From NCBI GenBank assembly GCA_021399445.1, contig JAJTUQ010000003.1, positions 6,944,001-7,008,000 of the forward strand: a stretch of 64,000 bases of DNA. The letters run 5' to 3'. The first letter of the stretch is position 1; each line of letters starts with the position of its first letter. This DNA comes from Xylogone sp. PMI_703. Its lineage: Eukaryota; Ascomycota; Leotiomycetes. Below the pieces are notes generated by a model that was given only the letters and a program-made list of their open reading frames with translations, had not been told where the DNA came from and did no database searches. Made by a program: the position numbers and the translations under genes. Below, one piece after another: positions 1-11,349 of this stretch.

Positions 1-870
1 AATGCGACATGGGCGTTCTCGTGGAGACATGATGACATTTTGCACAGTTTGTTTGTACTGATATTAGTAGAGCATGTAAATTGGCTCTTTAAAGCTTAAA
101 ATGTATAGAATTCAATGTAGATAGAACATCCAAAGAAAACCATCATTTTTATTTGATAAAAGTAATAAATAAATGGCCTAAGCTAAAGGCACTTAGCATC
201 GTCACTGCCATAATACAAGTGCACATTACAACTTTGTTTCACGTTTATTATACTCGAACTTGTGATTAAAGTTAGTTAATTATAACAGATTCCATAAATG
301 CACTTCATAATTACTATATCAATTGTAGAGATGTAATATTCCTACCGAAATTTGAAGAGTGGTTTAAGGAGCTAACAGCCTAAAGAGCAGAGTTCCTGAA
401 GTGCCTGAAGTTTACAATTTACTAACAAAATCTAAGGGGCTTTAGCTAACCCATGGCTGCCTTTAGCTCATGCCTGAATAAAGGGTTATTAGGATTGGCG
501 AATGGGCGGCATTGATGCATCAGATATTGAGCTCAGACTAGGTCAATCAATATTACGAAGTACTTCCTCAAAAATACAGTAAACTCTAGATATAGCAGAA
601 TAAAATGAGTAGTAATTACATTCCGATAAGTGATAATCGTCAGCTCTACTTATATCACCTCCCACATCACCTTTGCTACTAGCTAGTAGAAGCAAGCTCG
701 TTCTATAACTAAAGACAGTATATTATAATTTTCACTCCTGTGGACAATTACTGGCTTCCCATTCACGGTTGCTATGCTAGGAACTCGATGCACCACATAC
801 CACGACAGCTATGTGACGAATATCTCTCACTATACACCACCTAGAGAAAAAATTGTGTTAGAGAGTGGTG
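1..870. other. Gene-free left edge
   Basis: No convincing coding exon was seen on either strand. The stretch is moderately AT-rich and lies downstream of the methyltransferase-fold gene, so its right end probably holds that gene's 3' untranslated region. Confidence 0.5.
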
Positions 871-2287
871 TTACTGTACACGGAGATTGAGATAGGAAAA
901 GCCGAGCCTTACCTTGAAGTCTGGATCCGCGCTGCGGATCAACGTGTCCCATTCACTTGCTGTCCGCTGCTTGACATTATGCATCGTCATCAGGGTCACG
1001 TCGCGTCGCCGGTAAGCTCTTTCAATATTTGGCTCAAATGTTCCCCATGTGGGCGATACCAGGTCATTGACGAGGAGTGAAACTCCCTTGCGGTCTTTCA
1101 TCACGAGAGCAAAATTCTGCAGCAATTTAACTACATCATTGTCTGCAAGATTCCACAGAACCCCACGCAATAGAAAGATGACGGGCCCACGGCCACCCTC
1201 GGAATCGTCTCTCTGGATAGATGGCTTCACGAAGAGATCTGCCTGGTGAAATCGGACATGCGCGGCAATCTCAGGGGATACACTTTGTTCCCCTCGTCGA
1301 AGCAATTCTGGGGATGAGTCCTGGACCTCGAAGGAGAGATCCGGGAATATGTTGGCCAATTGACAAGAGAAGGCTCCAGTCTTCCCCGCGACTTCGACAA
1401 TAAGGGGCTTTGCACCTTTTCCGTTGCTTTTTTGCTGGTTGGCAAGCCAGTCAATTATCATGCTGTTGCCAGGATCGAGGCCTAAGTTATGATACTACAT
1501 AAGTCAACGCAACATGGATCAACCTCGCCCTTGATCTTACCTTGGGACACACTGCCCATTGCCTGAGCAAAGCGTTTTCCTTTCTCCGGATGTTTTGCAT
1601 GCCAGTCGTACATGGGCATTCCAAACCTACTCCATTGATCAGGTCTCTCATGATCGGTGTGTAATGCAAGTGAAGATATACTCACGCGTACTTAAACGCA
1701 GACTGGCCCGTCCAGTAGGGATTGGGCCTCCACAGCGAATCGGACAGATTGGCGCTGGCTATTCTCGTCTCGAACAATTGGAACCGGATGAAGCTCTTGT
1801 AGCCCTCGTCCCGTACGAGCATCTCAGAGATGGCTGTGTGCGCAAAAGACCCCTCCTCTTTCTCCTGCAGGATCCCAACGCAGGCCACCAGGCGACAGAT
1901 GCGTAGGAGCTTCTCTGAAGATATCCCGACTTGCTCGGCCAACAGATCAGCCGTCACTGCTGTGCCATCCAGGGGAAGCTTTTCCAAGACGTCGAACTCG
2001 AGTAACGTGTACAGTGCGCCATACTCCCAGTTTGCTGAGACATATCTGTGGAGGAACTCATGAGGCCCTTCGAGAAGCAGCTCTAGTTGTTGCATCAAGG
2101 TAAGAATGGTAGATCTTGAAGCCTCAATAGCCCTATCGTGCGTGGTCCATAGTTCCGAAGTTGCTCCGACCCCCAGGCCTTTAGGAGGGAGCCAGGAACG
2201 TTGTGAGAGCTGCTCAGAGAGGTCGGAGACGCGGCCCAAAATATCTTCCGCCACCACAACTAGGCTCTTTTGGTGCGTGGAGGCCAT
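871..2287 (-). CDS. O-methyltransferase-fold protein lacking the usual catalytic His and Glu
   Basis: Three exons (2287-1686, 1626-1541, 1481-871) give a 432-residue protein; both introns are GT..AG of 59 nt. The start is the ATG at 2287, because the codons upstream in frame hold no ATG. The N-terminal half looks like the winged-helix dimerisation domain of plant and fungal O-methyltransferases (PF00891), and the C-terminal half like the SAM-binding Rossmann fold, with a motif I reading VEVAGKTG where VDVGGGxG is usual. The family's catalytic His, normally in a LxxLHDW context, is replaced by Trp (context VLWNL), and the catalytic Glu in the KERT context is Gln (KQRT). The ORF is otherwise intact. 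Known family members methylate phenolic or enol oxygens; some fungal relatives (LepI, PdxI) are pericyclases. The residue losses argue against ordinary methyl transfer, so function is open. The neighbouring FMO on the same strand suggests specialised metabolism. Confidence 0.85.
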
Positions 2288-3783
2288 TGTGACTGTCAAA
2301 ATGGTTGGGGCCAGATAGTGAATCTTTCATACGAATGGAAGACAGGATTGGAATCGAAACTAATAGCACAGGGTGCTATTTTAGTGTATGTTAAACCTTT
2401 ATATATTAACCCCTTATTGTGGCAAGGAAACATAGTATATAATCATAATAGTAATTCCGAGCCGAGCTAGTATCCGCAGGAGGTTCTAGCTAGCAAACAA
2501 AAAACTTTTCGTACTCTACCAAGGGGAGTGGTTCGTTCTTTAGCCTTGTGTATTTTTTGTATACGTTGTTCTATGTGTATAACTCTACTCCTACATACTC
2601 TAGCCCGCGTTATTGTTATACTCACATTATCACTCTTACATTATATGTAAACAAATATCCCCAAACTACTAACAGCCAGTAACTAGATCAGGTTATAACT
2701 AATAAATATAAAAATTATTATATTAATACTTATAATTATTCTTTTGGAATCAATTATTTAGTATAACTTTATAATTTAACTTAAAAAATATTTTTTTTAA
2801 TTTAAAGCCTTTAATTTTAATCTAAATAAAACTTTTACAAATTTTGACTTATAATAGATACTTGAGTCATTAAGGTGTTATGAACCGTTGGCCGAGAACT
2901 CGGATTCCGAATGCCTACAGCGACTCTGCGGGACATGACCTCCGAGGCCCGGCGGCTTATCCTTGCTGCTATGCTTACTCTCTACTTTCTTAGGAAACTA
3001 ACTCCCTAGCAGGCTCTTCCAAGAGCTCGGAAGGGTTACCTAGCGTGCCGGGATGGAATATGATCTCAATACACTAGCATGAGGCATTTAGGATAGTGAC
3101 ACAATAGAGAGTGTCAGTAGCACCAAAAAACGGAACAGAAAATTCAGCACTTTACTGTAAAAAGAAATATATAGAGTATTTTTGGCCTTCAGCACTTGTA
3201 ATGGCCTTTGTATTACTATTTAAAAACCTTACGGAAGAGCGGCTGTTATCCCTAATTAGGCAAATGTCTTTACTGTTTTACTACAACAGAAAACTGTTAC
3301 AGTTGAGCGGAAAAAAAAAACAGGTCAACACATTTTACTTAAATTTTTCTTAGATTTGATTCGAGGAAATTTAAGTTACATGATATTATTGTTATGAATG
3401 GTCTAACAAAAAATATACGTTTAAATACTCAGGTATGTTAACTATATATTTAGTTCTATATCTTCCGTTCTGTTTTTTGTGTTGTCAACATGCTCTAAAT
3501 AATGTAATTGTACGTAAGCGGCTGCAGAAATCCCAGCTTATTCACTCGATATAACTACTAACCGATATCTATGACTCTATGAATATTTATGATATAGCAT
3601 CAAAAGTTCTAACCCGATGACTATAACATGATACTGATTAGTTATATAGTAAAATAATCAAGCATGATGAACGAGGGGCAGATATAAGGAGTTTACAGGA
3701 GCTAATGAGGAATTAAAATAGGAAAAATCTGTAATTTCTGCATTGAGTGGATTGGCTGTATACTTACATGCTGGTGAAAACAT
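2288..3783. other. Intergenic, including an AT-rich RIP-like island
   Basis: No gene was found. Bases about 2690-2880 are nearly pure A/T with poly-A and poly-T runs, as left by RIP on a dead repeat. A GC-richer patch follows at about 2880-3060. The only open frame (3111-3353) starts with GTG and has no recognisable domain. Confidence 0.5.
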
Positions 3784-5430
3784 CTAGCTAGCTGCAGCCT
3801 CCTGTACATTGCTATGCCCATCCATCGGTTTGAAGCCGCGGTTGAAGACCGGGCTCTCACGGATCTTGTTCCAATCATGAAGTAACATGCCGTTCTCTAC
3901 TGAGCATGTAACCTCCTCCTTACCGCGTGGGATCATCTCCTTCTCGTAGCTATCGACTGCCTCGGCAAGAGAACCGTCTGCTTCAGATATACTTCGGAGG
4001 TGATTAATAAGGTGTGATACGTCGCAGATGCAGTGATTGAGACCCTGACCACGATCTAGTGGCAGTTAGCATTAGACAGTACGCAGCAAGGCCATTGCTC
4101 ACAGGGTGGCATGGGATGAGCAGCGTCCCCAATCAACGTCAACCGTCCCTCACGGTTGTTCCAGGGCTCGGTAACCCAGTAGCTGATATCAGCCTTGTGC
4201 ACTTCAGTATCGTCGGGCAGCCACATGAAGGCAGATCGAGCGGGTTCGCCCATGCCCTCGGCCCGCTGTTTGATCAGTGCCAGCCGCTCCGGGTAGCTCA
4301 GCGATTGGTCAGCCTCGCCTAACCATGCCATGGCCATGTGGAAGATCCATGTCTCTGGGTGGTCAGGCCCGTCCGGCATACTGGAAACTTGATACGATTG
4401 TTGTTAGTATTTGCGCGGAGTGAGATGCAACTAAGAGACACGGGGTGAGGAGAACGCGGCGTGTGTTCTGCGCAAGATTACTTACTGGACTGAAACGCAT
4501 GGAACGACCGCTGACTCAAAGCGAGGTAACTCGTGGGGTACCTCTGCCGTACGTATAGCGATTTATTGGCATCCCCATAACAGACTGTCATGTTGGTATG
4601 GAATATGGGAAACTTCGTCGTGGCCGCCTTCTCAGCGCTGCCCATGGCCGTTTCGCGCACGCGAGAACGCGGCCCGTCCGCTCCAATAATCATATCACCA
4701 GATACAAGCGTCCCATCAGAGAATGTGGCAACTACGCCTTTGCCGCCTTCGCTGAAGGTGATATCAGTTAGAGATTTACCGTACTAGTAACACCGTAACA
4801 CAGTGTGCTGTTAGCCCCAAGGTCTGCTAGGAGAGGGAATTTCGCAGAAAGGCGACCAGAACAAAGCTTTACTCGTTTGCTCCGTCCCCAAAAAAGCCAT
4901 TCACTCACCTGCACGTCGATGCCTTCCGCGCACAGAGCCCGCATTGCGCTCCTCGACACCCGCAACCCATCGTTGTATGGCACGCCGGTAATCAACTCGC
5001 CCGTCTCGGCATTGATAATGGGGTAGAGACCCGAGTGAATGCCAATCGTGGGGTTGCAGGCAATCTCAGGCACTTTAGCGTACACCTGTTGGGGCAGGGT
5101 CTCCTTGAGAAGGGGAAGCGCCCAGTGGATAGCCATGGTCCATTCATTGCTGCGGTAGTTCATGGCGACATCCCTCTCAAAGAGGGAATACCGAATTCCG
5201 GCCTGTGCAGCAGCGTACATTAACGGTCGTCCTATGTGCTTCCCATCATGATGAATCGTACCTTCTTTAAGGCCTGGCAGGTAAGGAGGCCTGTAATGCC
5301 TATAGGTAGGGAACAGAAGACATCATCAGCATCAGTTGCTCTCGTCTTGGACCGCGGAACCTAAACTAGGTGAATGAGACATGAACATACCAGCACCGAT
5401 AACAATGACATGAAGATTCTCAGCCCCCAT
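3784..5430 (-). CDS. FAD-dependent monooxygenase (salicylate hydroxylase-like)
   Basis: Six exons (5430-5391, 5299-5262, 5202-4909, 4783-4486, 4387-4103, 4055-3784) splice to a 408-residue protein with no internal stop; all introns are GT..AG. The three class A flavin monooxygenase signatures are present in order: the N-terminal dinucleotide-binding GAGITG around residue 13, the DG motif in GADGPRSR in the middle, and the GD motif in LIGDAAHPMPP followed by YRGQGLNHCICD. The family (PF01494) uses FAD, NAD(P)H and O2 to hydroxylate or epoxidise small substrates. The protein is somewhat short for the family but keeps all motifs. It lies 1.5 kb from, and on the same strand as, the methyltransferase-fold gene, which fits a tailoring role in a small pathway. 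The substrate cannot be read from the sequence. Confidence 0.9.
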
Positions 5431-6495
5431 TTTGAAGCGCACCAGTTGTAATATGATCTCGAGCTTGTAACACAATGCTGTATATAGATGGAATCAACGT
5501 GGGAGTATGTGTGCCTCTCCCTTCGTAGATCTATCTTCTATATTGTATCTGGTCTTGCCTATCAGGCAATGCAATGCACCACTGTTGTAACATAGCTACG
5601 GGCTATGTGCACCTATATCAATACCGTCCTCTGATAACGTAGGCTTAGCTTTTGTATAGCTTACTGTACATGTGAGGTCTCTGGCGCTTAGCGGAGCTCG
5701 GAAGCCATCCAACCTTCGTCTGGCGCTTAGCGGGGCTCGGAAGTTATTATCCTACCCCTTTCTTAGATCGCTTAACGGACCTCGGGAGTTGTACCTCAAT
5801 AGGCCCTTTGTCTGTCGCAAGATGCCCTGCAGAGTTGCTCTACGTCATCTTACATACTACGTGTAATACCAATTCGCCGGTTCCGAGTTACCCGGAAAAA
5901 GCAACATTCTATGATTATACATTAGTGATCTAACAGGCTCTAATAACCTACTTTAGTATACCGTACAGTATGAGCTGTACCGCATCGCCAACCCTCCTTT
6001 TTGCATACTTACAGGCCCAAGGCCCTGTAAGCGAAGCTCTGTAGGGCCTGTAGCCTGTAGGGCTTGTAGCTAAGTTTATTACATAGAATTTCAAAAGTGA
6101 ATAATAATATTGATAGTTAAAAGTCGTGCAATTCATTATGCTCATCAAAATATGCGTAAATATTATGAGAAAAAGCCCAGTATCAGCGGTTTGAAGGCAA
6201 TTCACTGTAATCAAAGTCTTTTATGCGGTCAGAAGTTGTATTGATGCCTGAGGTGGTGCTGGTTGCGTGTCGATTTAGTTGGGGCCTTGTAACACTCTCC
6301 AGTTTTGCCCTTGTAGGTAACAAGTATTACCAGGGGGGGATAGTAAGTACCCTTGTTAACGAGAGTCAAAGTTGGCTGCAGCAACTTCAAGATTTTACTC
6401 TCTTCTCTCCAAATCCCTAATACGCCTCGCCTCGCAACCCCCTCTACTTCTTCCATTGCCCGTCCTTTGCGCCGCGCATATTCATCACTGTCAGA
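5431..6495. other. Divergent intergenic region with short tandem repeats
   Basis: This region separates the divergently transcribed FMO and phosphate carrier genes and must hold both promoters. It contains an imperfect tandem repeat near 5680-5790 and GTAGGGCCTG-type direct repeats near 6045-6070, with a small palindrome (ACAGGCCC..GGCCCTGT) at about 6020. No gene was seen. Confidence 0.5.
5680..5790. repeat. Imperfect tandem repeat, unit about 38-45 bp
   Basis: The block CTGGCGCTTAGCGG(A/G)GCTCGG occurs twice, at about 5680 and 5720, and a diverged third copy (ATCGCTTAACGGACCTCGG) lies near 5768. It sits in the promoter-side region between two divergent genes. Its role is unknown. Confidence 0.55.
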
Positions 6496-7622
6496 ATGGC
6501 TGCATCACCCGCTCCTTTGGCCCAGCCGGCCACCCAGCTGAAGCGTGAAGGCCTTGACCTCTACTCTCGGTTCGCTTTTGCCGGTGCCGTCTGCTGCTCC
6601 GTCACTCACGGTGCCTTCACCCCAGTCGACGTGTACGTTATCCATCAAGCTCAACTCCATTGTCGTCTATCGAGATTCGCGACATATTAACACTTCCACA
6701 GAGTCAAGACCCGGATCCAGCTCGACCCTCTCACGTATCGCCATGGTATGATCGCCGGTTTCCGTCAAGTTATCCAAAACGAGGGCGCCGGTGCTCTCTT
6801 AACAGGCATCGGCCCAACCTTTACTGGCTACTTCGTTCAGGGAGCTTTTAAGTTTGGCGGTTATGAATTTTACAAACAGCAATCCCTTAATATACTCGGT
6901 CTCGAAAAGGCCCGCCAGAACCGTACAGCCGTTTATTGTGTGTCTGCCGCCTGCGCTGAGTTCTTCGCCTCCGTTGCTCTCTGCCCTCTCGAGGCTACCC
7001 GTATCCGTCTTGTCTCTCAGCCTGGCTTTGCCAAAGGTCTAGTTGATGGTTTTGGCAAGATTCTTAGAAATGAGGGCGTTGGTGCTTTCTACAGTGGCTT
7101 TGGTCCTATCCTTTTCAAACAGTAGGTTGATTTCGATAACGGGTCAATAACGCCGAAAGCAAAGCTGACATGAACCTACAGGGTTCCCTATACAGTGACC
7201 AAGTTTGTCGCTTTCGAGAGGGTTTCTGAGGCTATTCTCGCTCGAGTAGACAGGTCTAAGCTCTCGGGTGGCGCCCAGACAGGTATTAACTTGGGATCTG
7301 GTCTCATTTCTGGCTTCGCTGCTGCCATCGTCTCTCAACCCGCTGATACTATGCTATCCAAGATCAACAAGACCAAAGGTCTACCCGGTGAAAGCACCGT
7401 ATCCCGTCTCGTCAAGATTGCTGGTGAGCTTGGTATCCGTGGGTCCTTCGCCGGCCTTCCTACCCGCTTGTTCATGGTTGGCGGTCTTACTGCTGGTCAA
7501 TTTGCTATCTACGGTGACATCAAGAAGGCTCTTGGTAAGCCTGCTTGCTTTCTTGGGCCTCTTGAATCAAGGCTGACTTCGTATCCTTAGGTGCTACTAA
7601 TGGTATAGAGATCTCTAAGTAA
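6496..7622 (+). CDS. Mitochondrial phosphate carrier (SLC25 family)
   Basis: Four exons (6496-6632, 6702-7121, 7182-7534, 7591-7622) splice to 313 residues, the usual size for yeast Mir1 and Pic2. Each third carries the mitochondrial carrier signature Px(D/E)xx(K/R)x: PVDVVKTR near residue 43, PLEATRIR in the middle and PADTMLSK in the last third. The sequence around them ([32 protein letters not shown]) is specific to the phosphate branch. Such carriers import phosphate with protons across the inner mitochondrial membrane. Six membrane helices are expected. The gene is intact although surrounded by accessory genes and relics, so it may be an extra copy rather than the main housekeeping gene. 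Confidence 0.93.
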
Positions 7623-8059
7623 ACGGCCTGTTATAATAAATAGAATAGATCTACAGCCGTAATATAACCTTGTATTCGAGCCCTGGGTATAGATAGCTTA
7701 TATTTCACGGCATTTTACTGAGTGCAACCACGTATTTGCCCACTTTACTACGAACAGCCACCTTTTGTTAGTATGTACTAGGGACAGTCTTGGGGTATTC
7801 TAGTAAGGATCAACTGATCTCCCTGGCCCTGAACTCATTGCTCATATTGTAAATTAGCCCACCATGTATCAAACATTTCATCATTTGAACAATTAGCCTA
7901 GTCAACCTCACTAACCATATTAATCACAGTTAGAGTAGTAGACGTACCATCAGAAGCTTCACTATCTGTATACTATTAGTATATTATTTATTACTATATT
8001 ACTTAAGACAAATACTTCCCCTCAATTTGCGAATCTCATGCCCTTTAAGCTCTTCTAAA
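7623..8059. other. Intergenic, nothing seen
   Basis: This is the 3' flank of the phosphate carrier. It shows no coding exon or clear repeat. Confidence 0.5.
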
Positions 8060-8740
8060 CTCTACGGGTTGAATAGGGCAGACGCTACGATCATGCCAAT
8101 TCTGACGACATATTGAAAATAGCTGAATTCGTCTCTTGAAGTTCCTTTAGACTGAGCACTTCTATCCACTATCGATACTTTCTGGAGTAACATCTCCCCG
8201 AATGATATTAGTACTATGATTTGGAATCAAGTTTGATAATGACTTACCAGGCCAAGTTGAAGTTGGACCTCTTCCAATAGAAAATGCAGGCACTTCTTTA
8301 TCATATCCGGAGGTACAGTGAAGCTTCTAATTGATCCGAATCCAACATACCTTTGGACGGCCACGTTTTGCTTTCTTGGATGGTGGTGGAGGTTGATCGT
8401 GTTTTTCTAATGGCTGAAGCCCTTGGAGAACTATTGGTGGAATTGGACGCTGGTATGTGCGTTTTGAGACATCCCACCTATAGCACGGATAAAGGTAGCT
8501 ATACGGATTATAGCCAAGGTATTGAATACAGGCAATGTACTCCTGATACTTTAAACAAGAGCAGCGCCCCTGCGTTAGACGAGCAAGTAAATGGAGAGAT
8601 CTCATTTCTGGTGGAGTAACAATAACTTCAGACTGTGCACGAGCTACTTGCCAGAAAGGGTCAGGTCCACGAAGTACTAATAAGTGACCTTGTTTAATGA
8701 TTATACAATTTAATAATTTAATATACTTAAAATTCAAATA
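8060..8740 (-). pseudogene. Remnant of a MULE-type transposase C-terminus
   Basis: The open part (8737-8327) shows a degenerate SWIM-type zinc finger, with CSC in RCSCLKYQEY followed by ACIQ where CxH is expected, so the His is lost. It continues into a proline-rich linker and an AT-hook-like KRGRPK. Further along the same strand, near 8075-8130, another frame shows a decayed zinc knuckle (ICRQNWHDRSVC). This order is what Mutator-like fungal transposases have at their C-terminus. The catalytic part would lie at higher coordinates, where the DNA is now an AT-rich island. The copy is non-functional. Confidence 0.6.
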
Positions 8741-8860
8741 ATATATAATTTTTATATTAATTAAATAGAATTTTATTAATTTTAACTAAAAGATAATTTA
8801 TATATTTATTATTTATTTATTTATATTAAAAGCTGACAAGTTCTTTACAAATAGTCAAAT
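8690..8860. other. AT-rich RIP-like island
   Basis: The stretch is almost only A and T, with TTATTTATTTATTTATAT-like runs. It directly abuts the transposase remnant, consistent with RIP erosion of the element's body. RIP is an inference from base composition. Confidence 0.55.
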
Positions 8861-10185
8861 ATTACCTAAAATTTAACGAAAAGAGAGGGATTAGGAAGTT
8901 TCGTATGCTGAATGGGGGCTGGCTGAGCTTAGGCTACTCGCGGCCGCCTGTGCCCGCCTGGAAGCGAGCAGCGGTAGGGGCTTGCTGACCTGACACCCTT
9001 GGGGTCACGTAAGACTTGGGCTGACGCTTTTAGTGTCGGACACGCACGTCAAGGCTGCAGCCACTGACTCCGATTTTCAAGCGCTACTTCTTCCTTTTCT
9101 CCGACTGGCTTAATGCAGAGAGCTTCTTTGTCCAAAGAATGACGATGTGGAGCTTGTTCAAAATAGTTCTAGAAAATACAGTAAAAGGTCTCATTGCGGT
9201 TAATGCGGCCTGCATTCAAAACAATTGGCTTATACGAACTAACGAAGCAAGAAGTAGGTTTCTGAGTCCAATATAGTACAGTATAGGTATAGTTTGAGGC
9301 TCGTGATATCAGTAATCATGGGCATGGGCCAGTCTGCTCCGACATGTCGAGCGACACCAATATGCCTATTTTAGTTTATCTCGATCTCTCTGACCAACAA
9401 ACGACCGTCGCTGCCCTGTTCAGGTTAGTATTTCCGGATCGCAGAGAGGCCAGTATGGATTATACCCATAACTGATCAACATCCTGTGTAGCGAACATGG
9501 CCGCGAGTTATGCAGCGCTGACTCTCGGGTCAATGAGCATTAGCAGGTCGGCGAACGACTCAACGCGGGTCCAAGGATCCTTATACCAGAAGTAGGGATG
9601 CCCGAGGGTGCGGGCTCAATGAACGAGGGTATGGCAGAAGCAGGGTCAACAGAAGGACTGCTTATCAACACGTTGCCTACTTGAACGGTTCCGCATTTAA
9701 AATTCGCTGTCTCTTGGTCGGCGAGCCCTCGTATCCAGGTACTCGTGTATGGTAGGTCCGACGTGCCGTATTATGTGGAAACATTGTGAGATCTGGGGTC
9801 AGATTCTAGCAGATCTTCATTCGGCTGATCTCTTATCCATCCCTCGATGCAGTAACTAACGCCTTCTGGCAAGTTCGGACCCTATGGGGCGGGAATATAT
9901 TGTGAGCAGATTGAAACTGGAGCGCGCTTGCCGCGGGATGTACATCCGTGTATCGCCGAATATTATTATATGATTGGCCAAAGCACCAGCTCTGCAGCAA
10001 CCTAGATATAAAACAAGGGACATCAAATAATGACCTACGGCCGTCTACAGAGCTGCACCGAGGTCTTGATGAGCGCCCTCTCGGGTGTTGTCTGACTCCA
10101 TTAAAGGTGGGGTGCGAAACGGCTTCAATGGCAGTGGTTAGCCCTTCATATGGCGAATCTGAACCTCCAGAGTTAGGACATACTT
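8861..10185. other. Mostly non-coding, possible 5' relics of the kinase-ankyrin gene
   Basis: A GC-rich patch lies at about 8935-9060. A short ATG-led frame near 9345 (MSSDTNMPILVY..) ends at a possible donor site near 9424 and might be the original first exon of the broken kinase gene downstream, but the link is not certain. No intact gene was found. Confidence 0.4.
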
Positions 10186-11230
10186 CAGCTATGGGATGGC
10201 GGCTTACAGCCGTCAGGGAAATAGAGAGCCGTACGAGCCCTGCAAATGTAAAGAAGACGTAGAGATCCCGTTGAACCCGACGGCAAATCGCAAATTATCT
10301 ACAACACGGCGGAGAAAGTCCGAGGCAACCTCCGGTCAATTTAAGGATCTCAAATGTGTGCGGAAAACCAGGATGACCCTTGTTACAAGTCAGGCATCGC
10401 GTATGACGCAAAGGTGTACCCTTATACAAGATGTTAAAATTCTCTACTTTGCTCGGCACTGCCATGTCATCCGTCTGATCCACACATCTTCAAAGACAAG
10501 GACGATAATCAACTTTCATTCGCAGTAATCATGGATCGCGCAGACAGAAATCTTCATTGTTATCTCCAGCCAGGAAAGCCTCCAAATAGAAAGTGATAAG
10601 CGTTATCACATCCATGCTTTAGGTATTCGACAGCCGACATATTCTCATTAGGAGCTATCTTCCTCGAGATGCTCACTATTACATCTTACCACAACCAGTT
10701 TCAAGAGCTGACTGATATCCTACAGCCTTTGTCCCAATTCAATTCCTACTATGCTAAGGATGTTCACAAAGCCCACGAGTGGATAGAGAAAAGCTCCCCT
10801 GCCGAAAGGCTGTAGAGGATGAAGTAAAGTACCTACTTAATGAAGGAGCAGATACTAACGCCATCAGTGCGATTCACCACGCGGCCGGATGTGACTCTGA
10901 AGCAATTGTGCGGGCGCTATTAGACAGCGGCGCCGAAGTTGACCTTTAGAATCCGGTGAACAAACTGCACTTCACTGCGCGACTCGTTAACGGTTGCGAG
11001 GGGGTAATTCGACTCGACCGCTGCTCCAAATTGGAGCCAGTGTGGATACCGAGGACGAGAATGAGCATCCGCAACCCAGAGTACGAAGGCATTGTCAGAG
11101 TGTTGCTGGACTCAGGGGCCGACATAGATGCGGAGGACCTTGACAGGGCTACGGCAGTTGGCTTTGAAGATAGAAGGAGCCAGTCTAATGTGTTGAACAT
11201 ATTGGAAGCATATGAGAGAAGGATAATATA
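10186..11230 (+). pseudogene. Broken protein kinase-ankyrin repeat gene
   Basis: Pieces of one protein appear in shifting frames. A kinase alpha-C and hinge region is seen at about 10425-10590 (FARHCHVIRLIHT in one frame, then FKDKDDNQLSFAVIMDRAD in another). The late kinase-lobe piece ADIFSLGAIFLEMLT follows at 10636-10690; the catalytic-loop HRD and DFG stretch between them is missing. Ankyrin repeats follow (KYLLNEGADTNA near 10827, RALLDSGAEVDL ending at a stop near 10948, TALHCATR, VRVLLDSGADIDAEDL near 11095), again needing frameshifts. Several stops, frameshifts and a deletion make it non-functional. Intact fungal relatives are signalling or NLR-like defence proteins. Confidence 0.7.
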
Positions 11231-11349
11231 AGCATATACGATGAGCTACGATGCATTATTCTCAACGCTGTACGTGTATATTACAAGCAGCGTTATATAG
11301 TACCAGCCTTCATATCACCGGCACCAAAAGAACCACAGTCAAATTGGAA

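Noticed and set aside
5672..5866. 64-codon frame with repeated ALSGARK-like units
   Set aside because: The peptide repeat is only the translation of the DNA tandem repeat; no start context or homology.
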